Source: Bacillota bacterium (GTDB lineage Bacteria; Bacillota; Clostridia; Christensenellales; Aristaeellaceae). From it: a stretch of DNA of 59,831 nt. The stretch covers positions 1-59,831 of the forward strand of contig JAFADG010000001.1 of the NCBI GenBank assembly GCA_023425025.1, in the 5' to 3' direction. The notes beneath the pieces are model-generated. The model was not told where the DNA came from. It saw only the letters and a list, made by a program, of their open reading frames with translations, and did no database searches. The translations under genes were made by a program, and so were the position numbers. Position 1 is the first letter of the stretch; every line of letters begins with the position of its first letter. Shown one piece after another: positions 42,904-50,879 of this stretch.

Positions 42904-44172
42904 CTATTCACCTCCCTTCGGCGGTTCGGGCGGGTCCGCCGGTTGCGCCGCGCCGCCCTGCGTATCAGTCAACGTCTTGGTGTTAGGAGTGAAATACTTC
43001 CCTGTGTTTGCATCGAAGATCACATCTGCAAGACCCATTGTAATGACGTCCATGCCCGGAATGCTCGGCAAATCTTCCGCATATCTGGCCTCGTTCGGCA
43101 TCATGACCTTTTTGTCGATAGCAATTCCGTATGCCTCCATGCGCTCCTTGAAGTTGCCTTTCAGCAGTTCCTTGGTATCAAACGCCCAATAAAAAACCCC
43201 CTTCTCTTTTTCCAGAAGGAGGTCACGGTTCAGGGCGCTTTGTATGGTATACATAAGCGGGATAGCGGCCAGCTTTGCAAGGCTTTGCAGGTCGCTTTCA
43301 GAGGCTTTCCCTGCTATTGTATCAGGGGAAACGTGGAATATTTTGCATAGCTCCAGCGAGTTTGTGACCTTGTTTTCATTGAGCTGCATTTCAACGCTGG
43401 TGTTGCTGGATTCTTGAAACTCCACGCCATCATTAAGCACAACAACGTTTTCTTCGTTGTTTCCATACAGCCTTTTCCATGCTGCTTTGAGCGCTTCCAT
43501 GGCAGGTTCTGCTAGCTTTTTGGCTGATTTCAAAAATCCCTTTTTGTTGCCGCCTTTTAAAACAAGCGCATTTTCAAAAACGAGCGTATTGTATGCGACG
43601 CTCAGCAGTCCGCTGTTTTCGCCCACGATCCCCGTTCCACTTGCGCCGTCCCGGCTGTTTCGAAGGATTTTGATAAAGTCATAAGGCTTATATGGCTTCC
43701 CTTGCACCAATATGTCATAATCCTTGAAAATCGGGTCCGTGTTCTTTTGGATTGTGATCTGCGTTTCGTCTACATAATGTAGGCCGATAAATTTGCCGCG
43801 CGCTTTATTGATATATGCATATCCGCCTTTACCAAGATAGTAATCATGCACAACCGCCATCCAGAAGTCATGAGCATTTAGCGTGTCGCCAGTTTCATCA
43901 TTCAACAACTTTATGCGCGAATCGTCCTTTACCTCTGTGGTTGCACCATCACTGTCCTTGTACAGTTTTATAGGCGTGCTGGCGATAACGTTGCCGATCA
44001 GGTCAATAGCGCTGGCGACAGTTGGTATTTGCATGGCCGTTGACCTTGTGACCGCCGTACTGCCAAGCATGGCTTGCAGGAGCGCATCTTCAAAGCTTTG
44101 TTGCCCGTCTGCTCGAGATTCCGCTTTGGTGTCGGCCCTGATTTCATGCTTCTTCTTGCTGAAAATTCCCAT
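42904..44172 (-). CDS. HK97-family portal protein
   Basis: This 422-residue portal begins MGIFSKKKHEIRAD and has the family segments VASAIDLIGNVIASTPIKLYK, LHYVDETQITI and ILRNSRDGASGTGI. Twelve copies form the vertex ring through which DNA enters. It lies between terminase and protease as usual. It ends in TAG, next to the protease ATG. Confidence 0.95.
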   Translation of the reverse strand: MGIFSKKKHEIRADTKAESRADGQQSFEDALLQAMLGSTAVTRSTAMQIPTVASAIDLIGNVIASTPIKLYKDSDGATTEVKDDSRIKLLNDETGDTLNAHDFWMAVVHDYYLGKGGYAYINKARGKFIGLHYVDETQITIQKNTDPIFKDYDILVQGKPYKPYDFIKILRNSRDGASGTGIVGENSGLLSVAYNTLVFENALVLKGGNKKGFLKSAKKLAEPAMEALKAAWKRLYGNNEENVVVLNDGVEFQESSNTSVEMQLNENKVTNSLELCKIFHVSPDTIAGKASESDLQSLAKLAAIPLMYTIQSALNRDLLLEKEKGVFYWAFDTKELLKGNFKERMEAYGIAIDKKVMMPNEARYAEDLPSIPGMDVITMGLADVIFDANTGKYFTPNTKTLTDTQGGAAQPADPPEPPKGGE

Positions 44173-44180
44173 AAAGCCTC

Positions 44181-45878
44181 CTAATATTGCGCCACAAAAG
44201 AATCTGTACCAAACAGCATAGATTGCTGCAAGAGGTATGTGGCAATGATCGTTGCGACAACCATGTCAACCTTCCCAACAGACTTCTTTTTGTTGACGTA
44301 CTTGTTCAGGTTTGTGTCCTCGGTGCAGCGTGCGTTCTGGAAGTTGATTTCAAGCATCTGGTTTTCGTCGTAGAAATACTTCTTTCCAAGTATGTATTCC
44401 TTGAGAAGCTTTGTTGGCATGTGCAAAACGCTGGAATGCATCTTAACCTCCACGCATTCATAGCCGGCGGCTTCAAGCTTCTGGACGGTGGAAAGGGCGT
44501 TGTACCTGTCGTAGCCTATCTGCTCGATGTGTACGCCATATGTCTTTTCAAGCCCCATGATAAACCGCTCAATAAACCCATAGTCTATAACCTCGTCGCC
44601 GCAGGCGAAGCATACACCCTGCCGAATAAGGCTCTGATAGTCAACGTTTTCCTTTTTGGTTTTGAGCGTCATCTTGTCCGCCGGGATGAAGCCCCAAACC
44701 TTTGAATGAATGCCGCCGTCGCTTTCGCAAGTCATAGAAACCGATGCGTTATCATCTGTTTGCGCCAGGTCAAGGCCCAAATACACCGATTTCCCACGCC
44801 AGAACGACAAATCCTCCTGCCTTTTGCACTCCTTAACCTTATCTATTTCTACATACCCTTCCACCCCAAGGCTTTTGTACTTGATGTTGTTATGTTTGCA
44901 CAGGTAGTTTTCGCGTTTGTTTTCGTACAAAACGGCCATCGTGCGCATTTCTTTGACCGCTTCAAAGATATATTCATGCGCTACGGCCACAGGGTTTGAC
45001 TGATAAATAACAAGGTCGTTGGTCTGCCATTGGTCATTGAGCAGCAGATAATCGTCCGGCTCATACAACAAAGCAAATCTGCGCTTGTTTTCCGTCAGGT
45101 CATCAAGCGTTTTCTTTGCAATGTCGATTTCGTCGATCATGCCGTTATTGTCGTTGGGGTATTGCGTGCTGATGATGATACCCAACTTATTGAACAGTGT
45201 GATTTGCGACGATCTCATAGCCTCTATCGGGTATGAATCCATCGCCCCGGCCTCGTCGGCAAGAAACATGTTTGCAAGCTTGCCGTCCATGCGGTCTTCC
45301 GAATAGGCAAGCGGCGTATACTCGGAATCCGTGACCAAGCACCGGATTTCGCTTCGCAGGATTTTGAACGCCTTTTCATCTGCCAGCGCCGGGCTGGCTT
45401 TAATGATCTTGCGTATTGCAAGCTTTAGCTCGCTTGATAGCTTCAAATCAGGCGCGACGGAGAAGAAGCGCGAAAAACGCGGCTCTATCAGCATGCCTAT
45501 GATGAAGATCACGCCGGCGTTGAACGTTTTGAAGTTCTTGCGGCTGATCTCCAACAGGGCCGTGGTGTAGTACCTGATATTCTCTGTTTTCAGTTTTGTG
45601 CAGAACACAGCGACGATAAGAAGCCAGGCGTAATCCTCCAGCCCGTCATACATTGGACATTTCAGGTCCGGGTGTACCATGAGTTTGAGGATTTTACATA
45701 TCTTTGCGTACGTCTTATCGTCGGTGTACGCTTCGCCATTTTTTCCCTCAGCAATATCTATCCACTTTTGAGCCTGCTTCTTGACATAGACAGGGGCTTT
45801 TTTGTTGGCGGGAGCAACGCACCATCTGGCATATGCAAGCGCCTTTGATTCTTCAATCGTCACGCAAGGCAGCTGCAA
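44181..45878 (-). CDS. Terminase large subunit
   Basis: This 565-residue DNA packaging ATPase/nuclease belongs to the YmfN-like phage terminase group. ATPase-side segments include LLEISRKNFKTFNAGVIFII (Walker-like region near residue 110) and FLADEAGAM with the Walker B DE near 210. The nuclease half includes VYLGLDLAQTDDNASVSM and a late ARCTEDTNLNKY segment. The start is uncertain: TTG at 45878 or GTG at 45863, both inside the small-subunit gene. Confidence 0.93.
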   Translation of the reverse strand: MQLPCVTIEESKALAYARWCVAPANKKAPVYVKKQAQKWIDIAEGKNGEAYTDDKTYAKICKILKLMVHPDLKCPMYDGLEDYAWLLIVAVFCTKLKTENIRYYTTALLEISRKNFKTFNAGVIFIIGMLIEPRFSRFFSVAPDLKLSSELKLAIRKIIKASPALADEKAFKILRSEIRCLVTDSEYTPLAYSEDRMDGKLANMFLADEAGAMDSYPIEAMRSSQITLFNKLGIIISTQYPNDNNGMIDEIDIAKKTLDDLTENKRRFALLYEPDDYLLLNDQWQTNDLVIYQSNPVAVAHEYIFEAVKEMRTMAVLYENKRENYLCKHNNIKYKSLGVEGYVEIDKVKECKRQEDLSFWRGKSVYLGLDLAQTDDNASVSMTCESDGGIHSKVWGFIPADKMTLKTKKENVDYQSLIRQGVCFACGDEVIDYGFIERFIMGLEKTYGVHIEQIGYDRYNALSTVQKLEAAGYECVEVKMHSSVLHMPTKLLKEYILGKKYFYDENQMLEINFQNARCTEDTNLNKYVNKKKSVGKVDMVVATIIATYLLQQSMLFGTDSFVAQY

Positions 45879-46380
45879 GCGGGTTATCCCCGACTTTTCC
45901 TTTCTTTGGTATGCTGCGCAAGGCGGCCGCGATGGTCATAGCATTTTCCCGCTCTATGTCAAACAGCATCCGGCGCTTTGCCTGCACCTGCTTGTCCAGG
46001 TCGATGATGGTCTTTTGCATATCGTTGATGATCTTGTATTTTTTGTCGCTGTCCATGTCGCTGTCTTCAACGTCTTGCAGCCTGTTATAAAAACTCTCGC
46101 GCTTCGTCTCAAAGTCCAAGCATTCCGCCTGTAGCAGACAGTAGCGGTTCATGATAGGCTCGTGTATGGCGTCGTTCTTCCCGATCTTCTCAAGCAGTTT
46201 GAACAGACGCAAAAATTCTTGATGCGCAACCGGGTTTTCTTTTACCTCTTTGCGCTCCTTCATTTTCACGCCGGTAGACATGGCCTGTTCAGCCTCAATC
46301 CTTGCGGCAAGTTCACCCTTTGTCTTGTGCGCCTTTCCATCGTAGGCTATGACCGCCGCGGACTTGCTAGGGTTTGGCAT
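45853..46380 (-). CDS. Terminase small subunit (P27 family)
   Basis: This 175-residue helical protein reads MPNPSKSAAVIAYDGKAHKTK at its start and has KNPVAHQEF-like and EFLRLFKLLEKIGKNDAIHEP segments, matching P27-type small terminases that recognise phage DNA. The second ATG (46380) is chosen because AGGAGG is seven bases ahead; the first ATG overlaps it. Confidence 0.85.
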   Translation of the reverse strand: MPNPSKSAAVIAYDGKAHKTKGELAARIEAEQAMSTGVKMKERKEVKENPVAHQEFLRLFKLLEKIGKNDAIHEPIMNRYCLLQAECLDFETKRESFYNRLQDVEDSDMDSDKKYKIINDMQKTIIDLDKQVQAKRRMLFDIERENAMTIAAALRSIPKKGKVGDNPLAAALRDD

Positions 46381-46467
46381 TGCCATACCTCCTTTGAAAG
46401 TTGATCGGGGAATATATTATCTTCCTGATTTACCCTGTTGGTTCGGACCCCTTTGGAATATCCAATC

Positions 46468-46863
46468 TCACCCGCCCGGGGGGTATGTTGAACAGCTTTC
46501 TTCTCGCTCTTTGGCTAATCTAAACAAGTATTCCCTGCTTATCTCGCCGCGCTCTGCCTGTTCGTGATGCCAATCATCCAAGCATATCAGATTCTCGTCC
46601 TCAAGCAGCAGGTCAGGGCGATCTACCAGCGGTATGATGTGATGTACCTCGAGGTTGTCACACGACACGCGCCCTTGGTCCCGGCATACTGCACACATGT
46701 ATAGGCTTCGCTCTCTGATTTCTAGCGACTTCCGCTCCCACGCGTAGGTGTATCTGCCTTGCTCTGCTTCTGTGCGTGCATATTGTTTCTTCTTTGGCTT
46801 CTTGGGACAGACGTGGTTACGATCTACGATACGCCCGCAGTATTTGCAGCTTTTAAGGCTCAT
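46468..46863 (-). CDS. HNH endonuclease
   Basis: This 131-residue protein has an N-terminal zinc ribbon (CKYCGRIVDRNHVCP) and a C-terminal HNH site: LYMCAVCRDQG, VHHIIPLVDRPDLLLEDENLICL and DWHHEQAE. HNH proteins beside terminase are common in HK97-type phages and help the terminase cut DNA. GGGGGTGAG lies before the ATG at 46863. Confidence 0.9.
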   Translation of the reverse strand: MSLKSCKYCGRIVDRNHVCPKKPKKKQYARTEAEQGRYTYAWERKSLEIRERSLYMCAVCRDQGRVSCDNLEVHHIIPLVDRPDLLLEDENLICLDDWHHEQAERGEISREYLFRLAKEREESCSTYPPGG

Positions 46864-46924
46864 TACGCTCACCCCCTACACGCAACTGAACCACATTTCC
46901 CTAAGTCCGTGCGCCTCGTGCCAT

Positions 46925-47137
46925 TTATGCGTATTCCCATCTGTATCCGCCAGAGGATTTTCTATCGTTACGGCAACACGCCCTTATCGCTGCGCCTTTG
47001 ACGCCTACGCTTTTCCCTGCGTCTTCTGAGCACGAAAAATAAGCAGACTGCTTTCCGGACAGGTCCATTCGCCAAACAGGCTTGAGCCTATTTCTTGCGA
47101 TGCTTTTCTCCACTCCATGATTCCCAACCTTCTCCAA
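46925..47137 (-). CDS. NUMOD-like DNA-binding remnant (probable homing-endonuclease piece)
   Basis: The 70-codon frame ends VGVKGAAIRACCRNDRKSSGGYRWEYA, which closely resembles the NUMOD DNA-binding repeat at the end of HNH homing endonucleases. The first part (RNRLKPVWRMDLSGKQSAYFSC) fits the segment before it. The TTG start has no ribosome site and the frame runs upstream through a hairpin, so this looks like a truncated gene. It lies upstream of the HNH gene. The 47138-47229 stretch holds only a terminator. Confidence 0.5.
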   Translation of the reverse strand: MEKVGNHGVEKSIARNRLKPVWRMDLSGKQSAYFSCSEDAGKSVGVKGAAIRACCRNDRKSSGGYRWEYA

Positions 47138-47152
47138 CGCTTTTATTGCATA

Positions 47153-47182
47153 GAAAAGGAGCAGGCGGTTGGCACCTGCTCC
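47153..47182 (-). terminator. Terminator after the phosphoesterase gene
   Basis: GGAGCAGG pairs with CCTGCTCC around a 9-base loop, with TTTTCTAT next on the minus strand. It lies about 48 bases past the phosphoesterase stop. Confidence 0.75.
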
Positions 47183-47229
47183 CAGATAGCTAATCTGTCT
47201 ATGCCCATCTCGCTTTTGCGTAATGGCTC

Positions 47230-48591
47230 TTATACCGGCGTGTTGATCGTGTGTATCAGTCCATAGTCACGGTCATAGATAAACGTCTGCGCCTTCCTTA
47301 TCGCACCCACATAGCCGCTTTGATAATGCCACGTATCGGTTGCTGTCGGGCTTGATACTCGCCTCACGATAACGCCGTTTACCTCGTCTATTGCCTGCTC
47401 ACAATGAAGGTGTGCGGCATGTACCTCACAGCGTTTTGCTTGCCCCCAAAGTTCCCTTGCCTCAACTGGAGGAAGTGCAGCGAGCGCTCCTAATGCTGAC
47501 CGGGCTTGCTTTCGCTCCGTATCTCCGTGCGTAAAACCAAGTAACGTACTTCCATACAGCCTGTATTTCCGCGCCATCGCATTTGTATCTGCCATAAACC
47601 GGTCTTTGTTGTTTCGGAAAAATCCCTCCAGATGGCATATCGCATGGAACATCGTCTGCAGGTCGTGATTGCTTGCCGTGTACAGTGCTTCTGTTTCGGC
47701 AATATCCATCATGCACCCTGATACGTCGGTCAGCATATTGAGTCCGACCTTGTACAGTTTTTGCCAACGTATATCGGTATCTTGGGGCGTCCCTGCCGTT
47801 GTGGTCTTCTCCGGGTTATCGCTGTTGAAAAAATCGTTTGTGACAACAAGTATTATCTGCTCTATCTGCTGCCCTTTCAGTTCTCCATAAATTGTCGAAA
47901 CAATTTTGTTCCAGGATTCACGGGCAATCTTATAGTCGTAATCGTTCCCGGTGTCGCCATGCCAACACAACTTTCCCAGGTGCAGGTCTGCAATGTTGAC
48001 CTCTGCCATCATGCGTCCTTCGCGCTTGATGTACATAAGCGGCGGCCTGCTGTACTCTGTCGCCAACTCGCGAAACGTCTGCTTAACATCCTCGAACGAC
48101 AGGCTTTGTTTGCGCGGTCTGGCCCGCAACGTACTTTGCCAAAGCTCTACAAGCTCGTTGTTTCGCTGCTTTCCAGCCATTCCGTTCCATACGTTGCTTT
48201 TGCAATCGATCATTTCCCACAAGTCGGGAGGGTCAAACCCGTGCAGCTTCAAGAGCTCGTCCGGCGTGTACTTGTGGTTTTTGTATAGCTCCAGCAGCTT
48301 GAATGATTCGCGGGAGCCGTCGGCGTTGATCTTTTCGGATGACTTGAACCCATTCCCCGCGCTTTCTTCTTCCCGGCGCTCGGGCTGTTTCCGCTTGTTT
48401 TCCGATGGCTTGCGTTTGGAGCGCTCACCATTGGCCCAGCGTTGCCCCTTGCGGACGATCCCGCGCACCCGGTTATATGTGAACCTCTCACCGGGATAAA
48501 GGCGGTTAAGCTCGCTAGCGGCCTCCTGCCACGAAAAGCCCTCATCCAGGGTGAGGCGTTCCGCTTCTGCCCTTATGTCGTCTTTGTGCAT
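47230..48591 (-). CDS. Phage metallophosphoesterase-like protein with N-terminal DNA-binding region
   Basis: This 453-residue protein has an N-terminal helix-turn-helix-like part (LDEGFSWQEAASELNRLYPG, TYNRVRGIVRKGQRW), a basic linker, and a C-terminal metal-dependent phosphatase fold. The fold shows VNIADLHLGKLCWHGDTG, VTNDFFNSD, ASNHDLQT and GFTHGD. The pattern fits phage phosphoesterases encoded just ahead of terminase. The ATG at 48591 follows GGAGGATTG; the long open frame upstream crosses the tRNA and is not coding. Substrate unknown; a nucleic acid end or nucleotide is plausible. Confidence 0.82.
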   Translation of the reverse strand: MHKDDIRAEAERLTLDEGFSWQEAASELNRLYPGERFTYNRVRGIVRKGQRWANGERSKRKPSENKRKQPERREEESAGNGFKSSEKINADGSRESFKLLELYKNHKYTPDELLKLHGFDPPDLWEMIDCKSNVWNGMAGKQRNNELVELWQSTLRARPRKQSLSFEDVKQTFRELATEYSRPPLMYIKREGRMMAEVNIADLHLGKLCWHGDTGNDYDYKIARESWNKIVSTIYGELKGQQIEQIILVVTNDFFNSDNPEKTTTAGTPQDTDIRWQKLYKVGLNMLTDVSGCMMDIAETEALYTASNHDLQTMFHAICHLEGFFRNNKDRFMADTNAMARKYRLYGSTLLGFTHGDTERKQARSALGALAALPPVEARELWGQAKRCEVHAAHLHCEQAIDEVNGVIVRRVSSPTATDTWHYQSGYVGAIRKAQTFIYDRDYGLIHTINTPV

Positions 48592-48801
48592 GCAATCCTC
48601 CTTTGCATCCTCCTGTATCAAACATGCTCCGGCCCCGCCACACCATAGATGGAGCACACCCGCCGACGCGAAGGAGGTTGACGCACCGGCACCCCAAAAC
48701 TGAAAACAAAACAACTGCGCACGGCCCCGCCTCCGCCTCATGCATAATCGCATTTGTGCGCACCCGCTTAGCCACGCATTCGCGTATTGGCTTAGCCCTA
48801 C

Positions 48802-48874
48802 TGGAGCGATCAGCGGGAATTGAACCCGCGTAACCGGCTTTGAAGGCCGGTGCACAGCTACTATGCATGACCGC
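48802..48874 (-). tRNA. Phage tRNA with anticodon UCA (UGA-reading), Gly-like acceptor
   Basis: The 73-base cloverleaf has a 7-bp acceptor GCGGTCA/TGATCGC, anticodon arm CCGGC-CTTCAAA-GCCGG with anticodon UCA, variable loop TTAC, T arm GCGGG-TTCAATT-CCCGC, discriminator U73 and an encoded CCA. The D-arm is compact: GCATA/TGTGC around a 5-base GTAGC loop, without the usual GG. The short variable loop and 7-bp acceptor exclude selenocysteine tRNA. The acceptor, T arm, U73 and CTTCxAA loop resemble tRNA-Gly(UCC) with C36 changed to A; Cys charging is the other option given U73. It should decode UGA. It is set directly after a hairpin and an extended -10 promoter. Confidence 0.85.
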
Positions 48875-48881
48875 AAAGAGA

Positions 48882-48907
48882 AAAGGCCACCCGCTTGGGC
48901 GACCTTT
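48882..48907 (-). terminator. Hairpin between the late regulator and the UCA tRNA
   Basis: AAAGGCCACCC pairs with GGGCGACCTTT (11 bp with G-U pairs) around a 4-base loop. TTTTCTCTTT follows on the minus strand and the tRNA begins within it. It can end the early transcript, but a promoter just upstream would make it a 5' hairpin of the tRNA precursor. Confidence 0.7.
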
Positions 48908-48916
48908 CACGCTTAC

Positions 48917-48925
48917 ATTATATCA
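48917..48925 (-). promoter_or_regulatory. Extended -10 promoter in front of the UCA tRNA
   Basis: The minus strand reads TGATATAAT, an extended -10, with no good -35 box but an inverted repeat CACAC-N5-GTGTG just upstream. An activator such as the adjacent RinA/ArpU-like protein could bind there. Start of transcription would be near 48909, 35 bases before the tRNA. The rest of 48595-48801 shows no convincing gene. Confidence 0.55.
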
Positions 48926-48948
48926 CACTTGACGTGTGCGGTGTTGTG

Positions 48949-49368
48949 TCATTGTGTGCGTTTGTAAGTGCTTTGCAGGTAATTTTCCGCGCTGTTTCGC
49001 CGACGCGTCACCACAGACCGCGAATAGTGCAGTATTCCGGCAATTACATTGTCTGTTTTGCCCAGTCCGTAATACTCCCGCAATATAGTGCGTGCGGTTC
49101 CGTCTCCCACAGTTTTCATCATCATCTCAAATTCAGCCAGAGCCACGGCGTTGCGTTGTTTTGCCTCGGTCAAAAGGGTTTCATACTTTTCGATGGCCTG
49201 CACCGCTGCCGTTGTTGGATCGTTAGTGCCCCCCGGCATATCTGTTATGACAACACCCTTATAACCGCTGGGCCCTCCCGGTATGTGCACTAAATCCATC
49301 TGGTGCTGTATTGCGTTTATCTCATGTGCCGCGCTACGGCAGGCGTTGAGTATATCTTTTGCAGTCGT
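48949..49368 (-). CDS. RinA/ArpU-like late transcription regulator lacking a canonical start codon
   Basis: The frame encodes a helical protein with TARTILREYYGLGKTDNVIAGILH, a sigma-region-4-like helix-turn-helix, then YSRSVVTRRRNSAENYL. Such proteins switch on late phage genes. The N-terminal sequence TAKDILNACRSAAHEINAIQ clearly belongs, but its first codon is ACG (49366-49368), with GGAGG eight bases ahead. The first ATG is only at 49299, inside the protein. The ACG is one codon after the in-frame TGA of the preceding gene. It is either an ACG start (139 residues) or made by UGA readthrough. Confidence 0.75.
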   Translation of the reverse strand, partial: TTAKDILNACRSAAHEINAIQHQMDLVHIPGGPSGYKGVVITDMPGGTNDPTTAAVQAIEKYETLLTEAKQRNAVALAEFEMMMKTVGDGTARTILREYYGLGKTDNVIAGILHYSRSVVTRRRNSAENYLQSTYKRTQ

Positions 49369-49371
49369 CTT

Positions 49372-49641
49372 TCACCCCTCCTTCGCAGCTCTTTCTAGGT
49401 CATCCAGCGTTCCGTGAGGCGCGTATTTTTCAAAGCACGCCTCGTGATGGTATTCCGCCTCGTTTTTCCCGATGTCGTATACCATTCCGGCCTGCTCTTT
49501 TTTAAGCAATCTCCCGCAGTAAACGCACACCACCGTATTCCCTTGTTTTTTGTACAGTTTGGTTGCGCGTCTGGCCGCCGTGTCAAGGCCAAAGAAAAAT
49601 AGCCGGCTTTTTATTCTCGAAAAAAATTGTTTGGCTTTCAC
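49372..49641 (-). CDS. Small zinc-finger phage protein (unknown function)
   Basis: This 89-residue protein is basic at the N-terminus (MKAKQFFSRIKSRLFFFG) and has CVYCGRLLKK and YHHEACFEKY, a likely one-zinc treble clef. The GTG at 49641 follows GGAGGGAAA and overlaps the upstream stop. Its own TGA stop is in frame with the regulator downstream, only two codons from that gene's conserved start. Confidence 0.75.
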   Translation of the reverse strand: MKAKQFFSRIKSRLFFFGLDTAARRATKLYKKQGNTVVCVYCGRLLKKEQAGMVYDIGKNEAEYHHEACFEKYAPHGTLDDLERAAKEG

Positions 49642-50198
49642 TTTCCCTCCTTGATTGCGGCGCGGGCGGATTCTTGCGGCATGATCTCGATCTCGTCGTA
49701 CTCGTCGGATTCTGGGTTGAAGCGCCGTTCCTTTACGCTTACGACCTTCTCCCCGCACTCGTGGCAATATCTCACGTTGTTATCTACGGGCGTTCCGGCT
49801 TCATACGTCCATACGCTACCACAAGAGCATTCCCATATACCTTCATCCTCTGTGCCCATCATCGTGCAAGTTCCCCGTTCCACCAGCTCCCCGGCGTCGA
49901 TCTTCCCGCGCAGGGCGGAGAGGTCGGCCTCGCTTGAATCAAGTCTGTCTTTCAGCCTGTCGTACATCTGCATGACATCAAAATGATCGTTACTTGATTT
50001 CACAAAGCTTTTAATCAATTGGGGCTGTGGGACATCCCTCGCCGCCTTGTACCCCGCCAGGAGGGCGCGAAGCGCTGGAATAAAGTCACTCCGAAGCGTC
50101 AGAGTGTTACCCGACAAATCTTTTACAACAAAAAACGCATAGTCGGGTTCGTCAAGGCAATCCGTCAACACGGAAACGGCATTATCAGGCGTCATCAT
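49638..50198 (-). CDS. Phage protein with C-terminal zinc ribbon (unknown function)
   Basis: This 186-residue protein has a helical region (MYDRLKDRLDSSEADLSALRG) and a zinc ribbon with ECSCGSVW and YCHECGEKVV about 25 residues apart. It overlaps its neighbours at both ends, as most genes here do. No specific role is recognised. Confidence 0.75.
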   Translation of the reverse strand: MMTPDNAVSVLTDCLDEPDYAFFVVKDLSGNTLTLRSDFIPALRALLAGYKAARDVPQPQLIKSFVKSSNDHFDVMQMYDRLKDRLDSSEADLSALRGKIDAGELVERGTCTMMGTEDEGIWECSCGSVWTYEAGTPVDNNVRYCHECGEKVVSVKERRFNPESDEYDEIEIMPQESARAAIKEGK

Positions 50199-50415
50199 CG
50201 GCGGTTTCCTCCGTTTCTGCACACTCCGGCACAAACCCATCGCCATTACAGTACGGGCACCGTTCGCCAAGCAACTCACCTGGCATGCGCCCTGTACCCA
50301 TACACGGTCGGCAAGGGCTGCACCTATATTCAGGCATCATCGGCGGGGCCTCCCGGCACAGCCGTTCCGCCACCTCGCGTTCTGCCGGCGTAGTGAGTTT
50401 GTAATTGTCAGTCAT
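50185..50415 (-). CDS. Small DnaJ-type zinc-finger protein
   Basis: This 76-residue protein has CSPCRPCMGTGRMPG and CPYCNGDGFVPEC, close to the CxxCxGxG repeats of DnaJ, without a J domain. GGAGGCACCTC precedes the ATG. Its stop is TGA TAA. Function unknown. Confidence 0.75.
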   Translation of the reverse strand: MTDNYKLTTPAEREVAERLCREAPPMMPEYRCSPCRPCMGTGRMPGELLGERCPYCNGDGFVPECAETEETADDDA

Positions 50416-50427
50416 GAGGTGCCTCCT

Positions 50428-50751
50428 TTACACAAACAGTAGGTATTGACGGTATTGATTGATATCCACCGCCACTGAATCATACTTACGCCACTTCTTG
50501 ACCAAATTCAGCGTCATTGGTACGGACTCATCTGTTTTCACTACCGGTCCATAACCGGACCGCTGCAGGTCCGCCATACTGTACACTTCTGCACAGTCAG
50601 GATTGGTTGTATATCCACCGTAACAACGTGGTTTATCATCTGCCGTTTTTCCCGTTTCTCCCCACAGAACAAAGGCCCTGCGGCCCTTTGGATATTCAGA
50701 ATGTTTTATGCTCACCAAGAAAAACCGACGTTCATTTATATCAAACTCCAT
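50428..50751 (-). CDS. Hypothetical phage protein
   Basis: This 107-residue protein starts MEFDINERRFFLVSIKHSEY and has GRRAFVLWGETGKTADDKPRC. The ATG at 50751 is preferred; the frame is open 16 codons further but there it overlaps another small gene. No motif is recognised. Confidence 0.7.
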   Translation of the reverse strand: MEFDINERRFFLVSIKHSEYPKGRRAFVLWGETGKTADDKPRCYGGYTTNPDCAEVYSMADLQRSGYGPVVKTDESVPMTLNLVKKWRKYDSVAVDINQYRQYLLFV

Positions 50752-50765
50752 CCTGCCCACTCCCC

Positions 50766-50879
50766 TCATTCGGTAAGTTCCCCGATCCTCCGTATGCATT
50801 CCCTGATCTGCGCAACCAGCTCCGGGCTTTCCGCTTCCGCCGCATACCGTTCCGCCGGCGTCATCGGTTTATCGCTCAT
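50766..50879 (-). CDS. Very small phage protein (37 residues)
   Basis: MSDKPMTPAERYAAEAESPEL starts a short helical acidic protein. AAGGAGG sits 8 bases before the ATG, and the gene overlaps the preceding stop by 11 bases. Its size hides it from most gene callers; the ribosome site is the main support. Confidence 0.6.
   Translation of the reverse strand: MSDKPMTPAERYAAEAESPELVAQIRECIRRIGELTE

Noticed and set aside
48802..48874. Selenocysteine tRNA (selC)
   Set aside because: The molecule is 73 bases with a 4-base variable loop and 7-bp acceptor. Bacterial selC is above 90 bases with a long variable arm and 8-bp acceptor. No selenoprotein genes were seen near it.
48592..48876. N-terminal 95-codon extension of the phosphoesterase
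   Set aside because: It runs through the UCA tRNA and starts there without a ribosome site; the ATG at 48591 has GGAGG.
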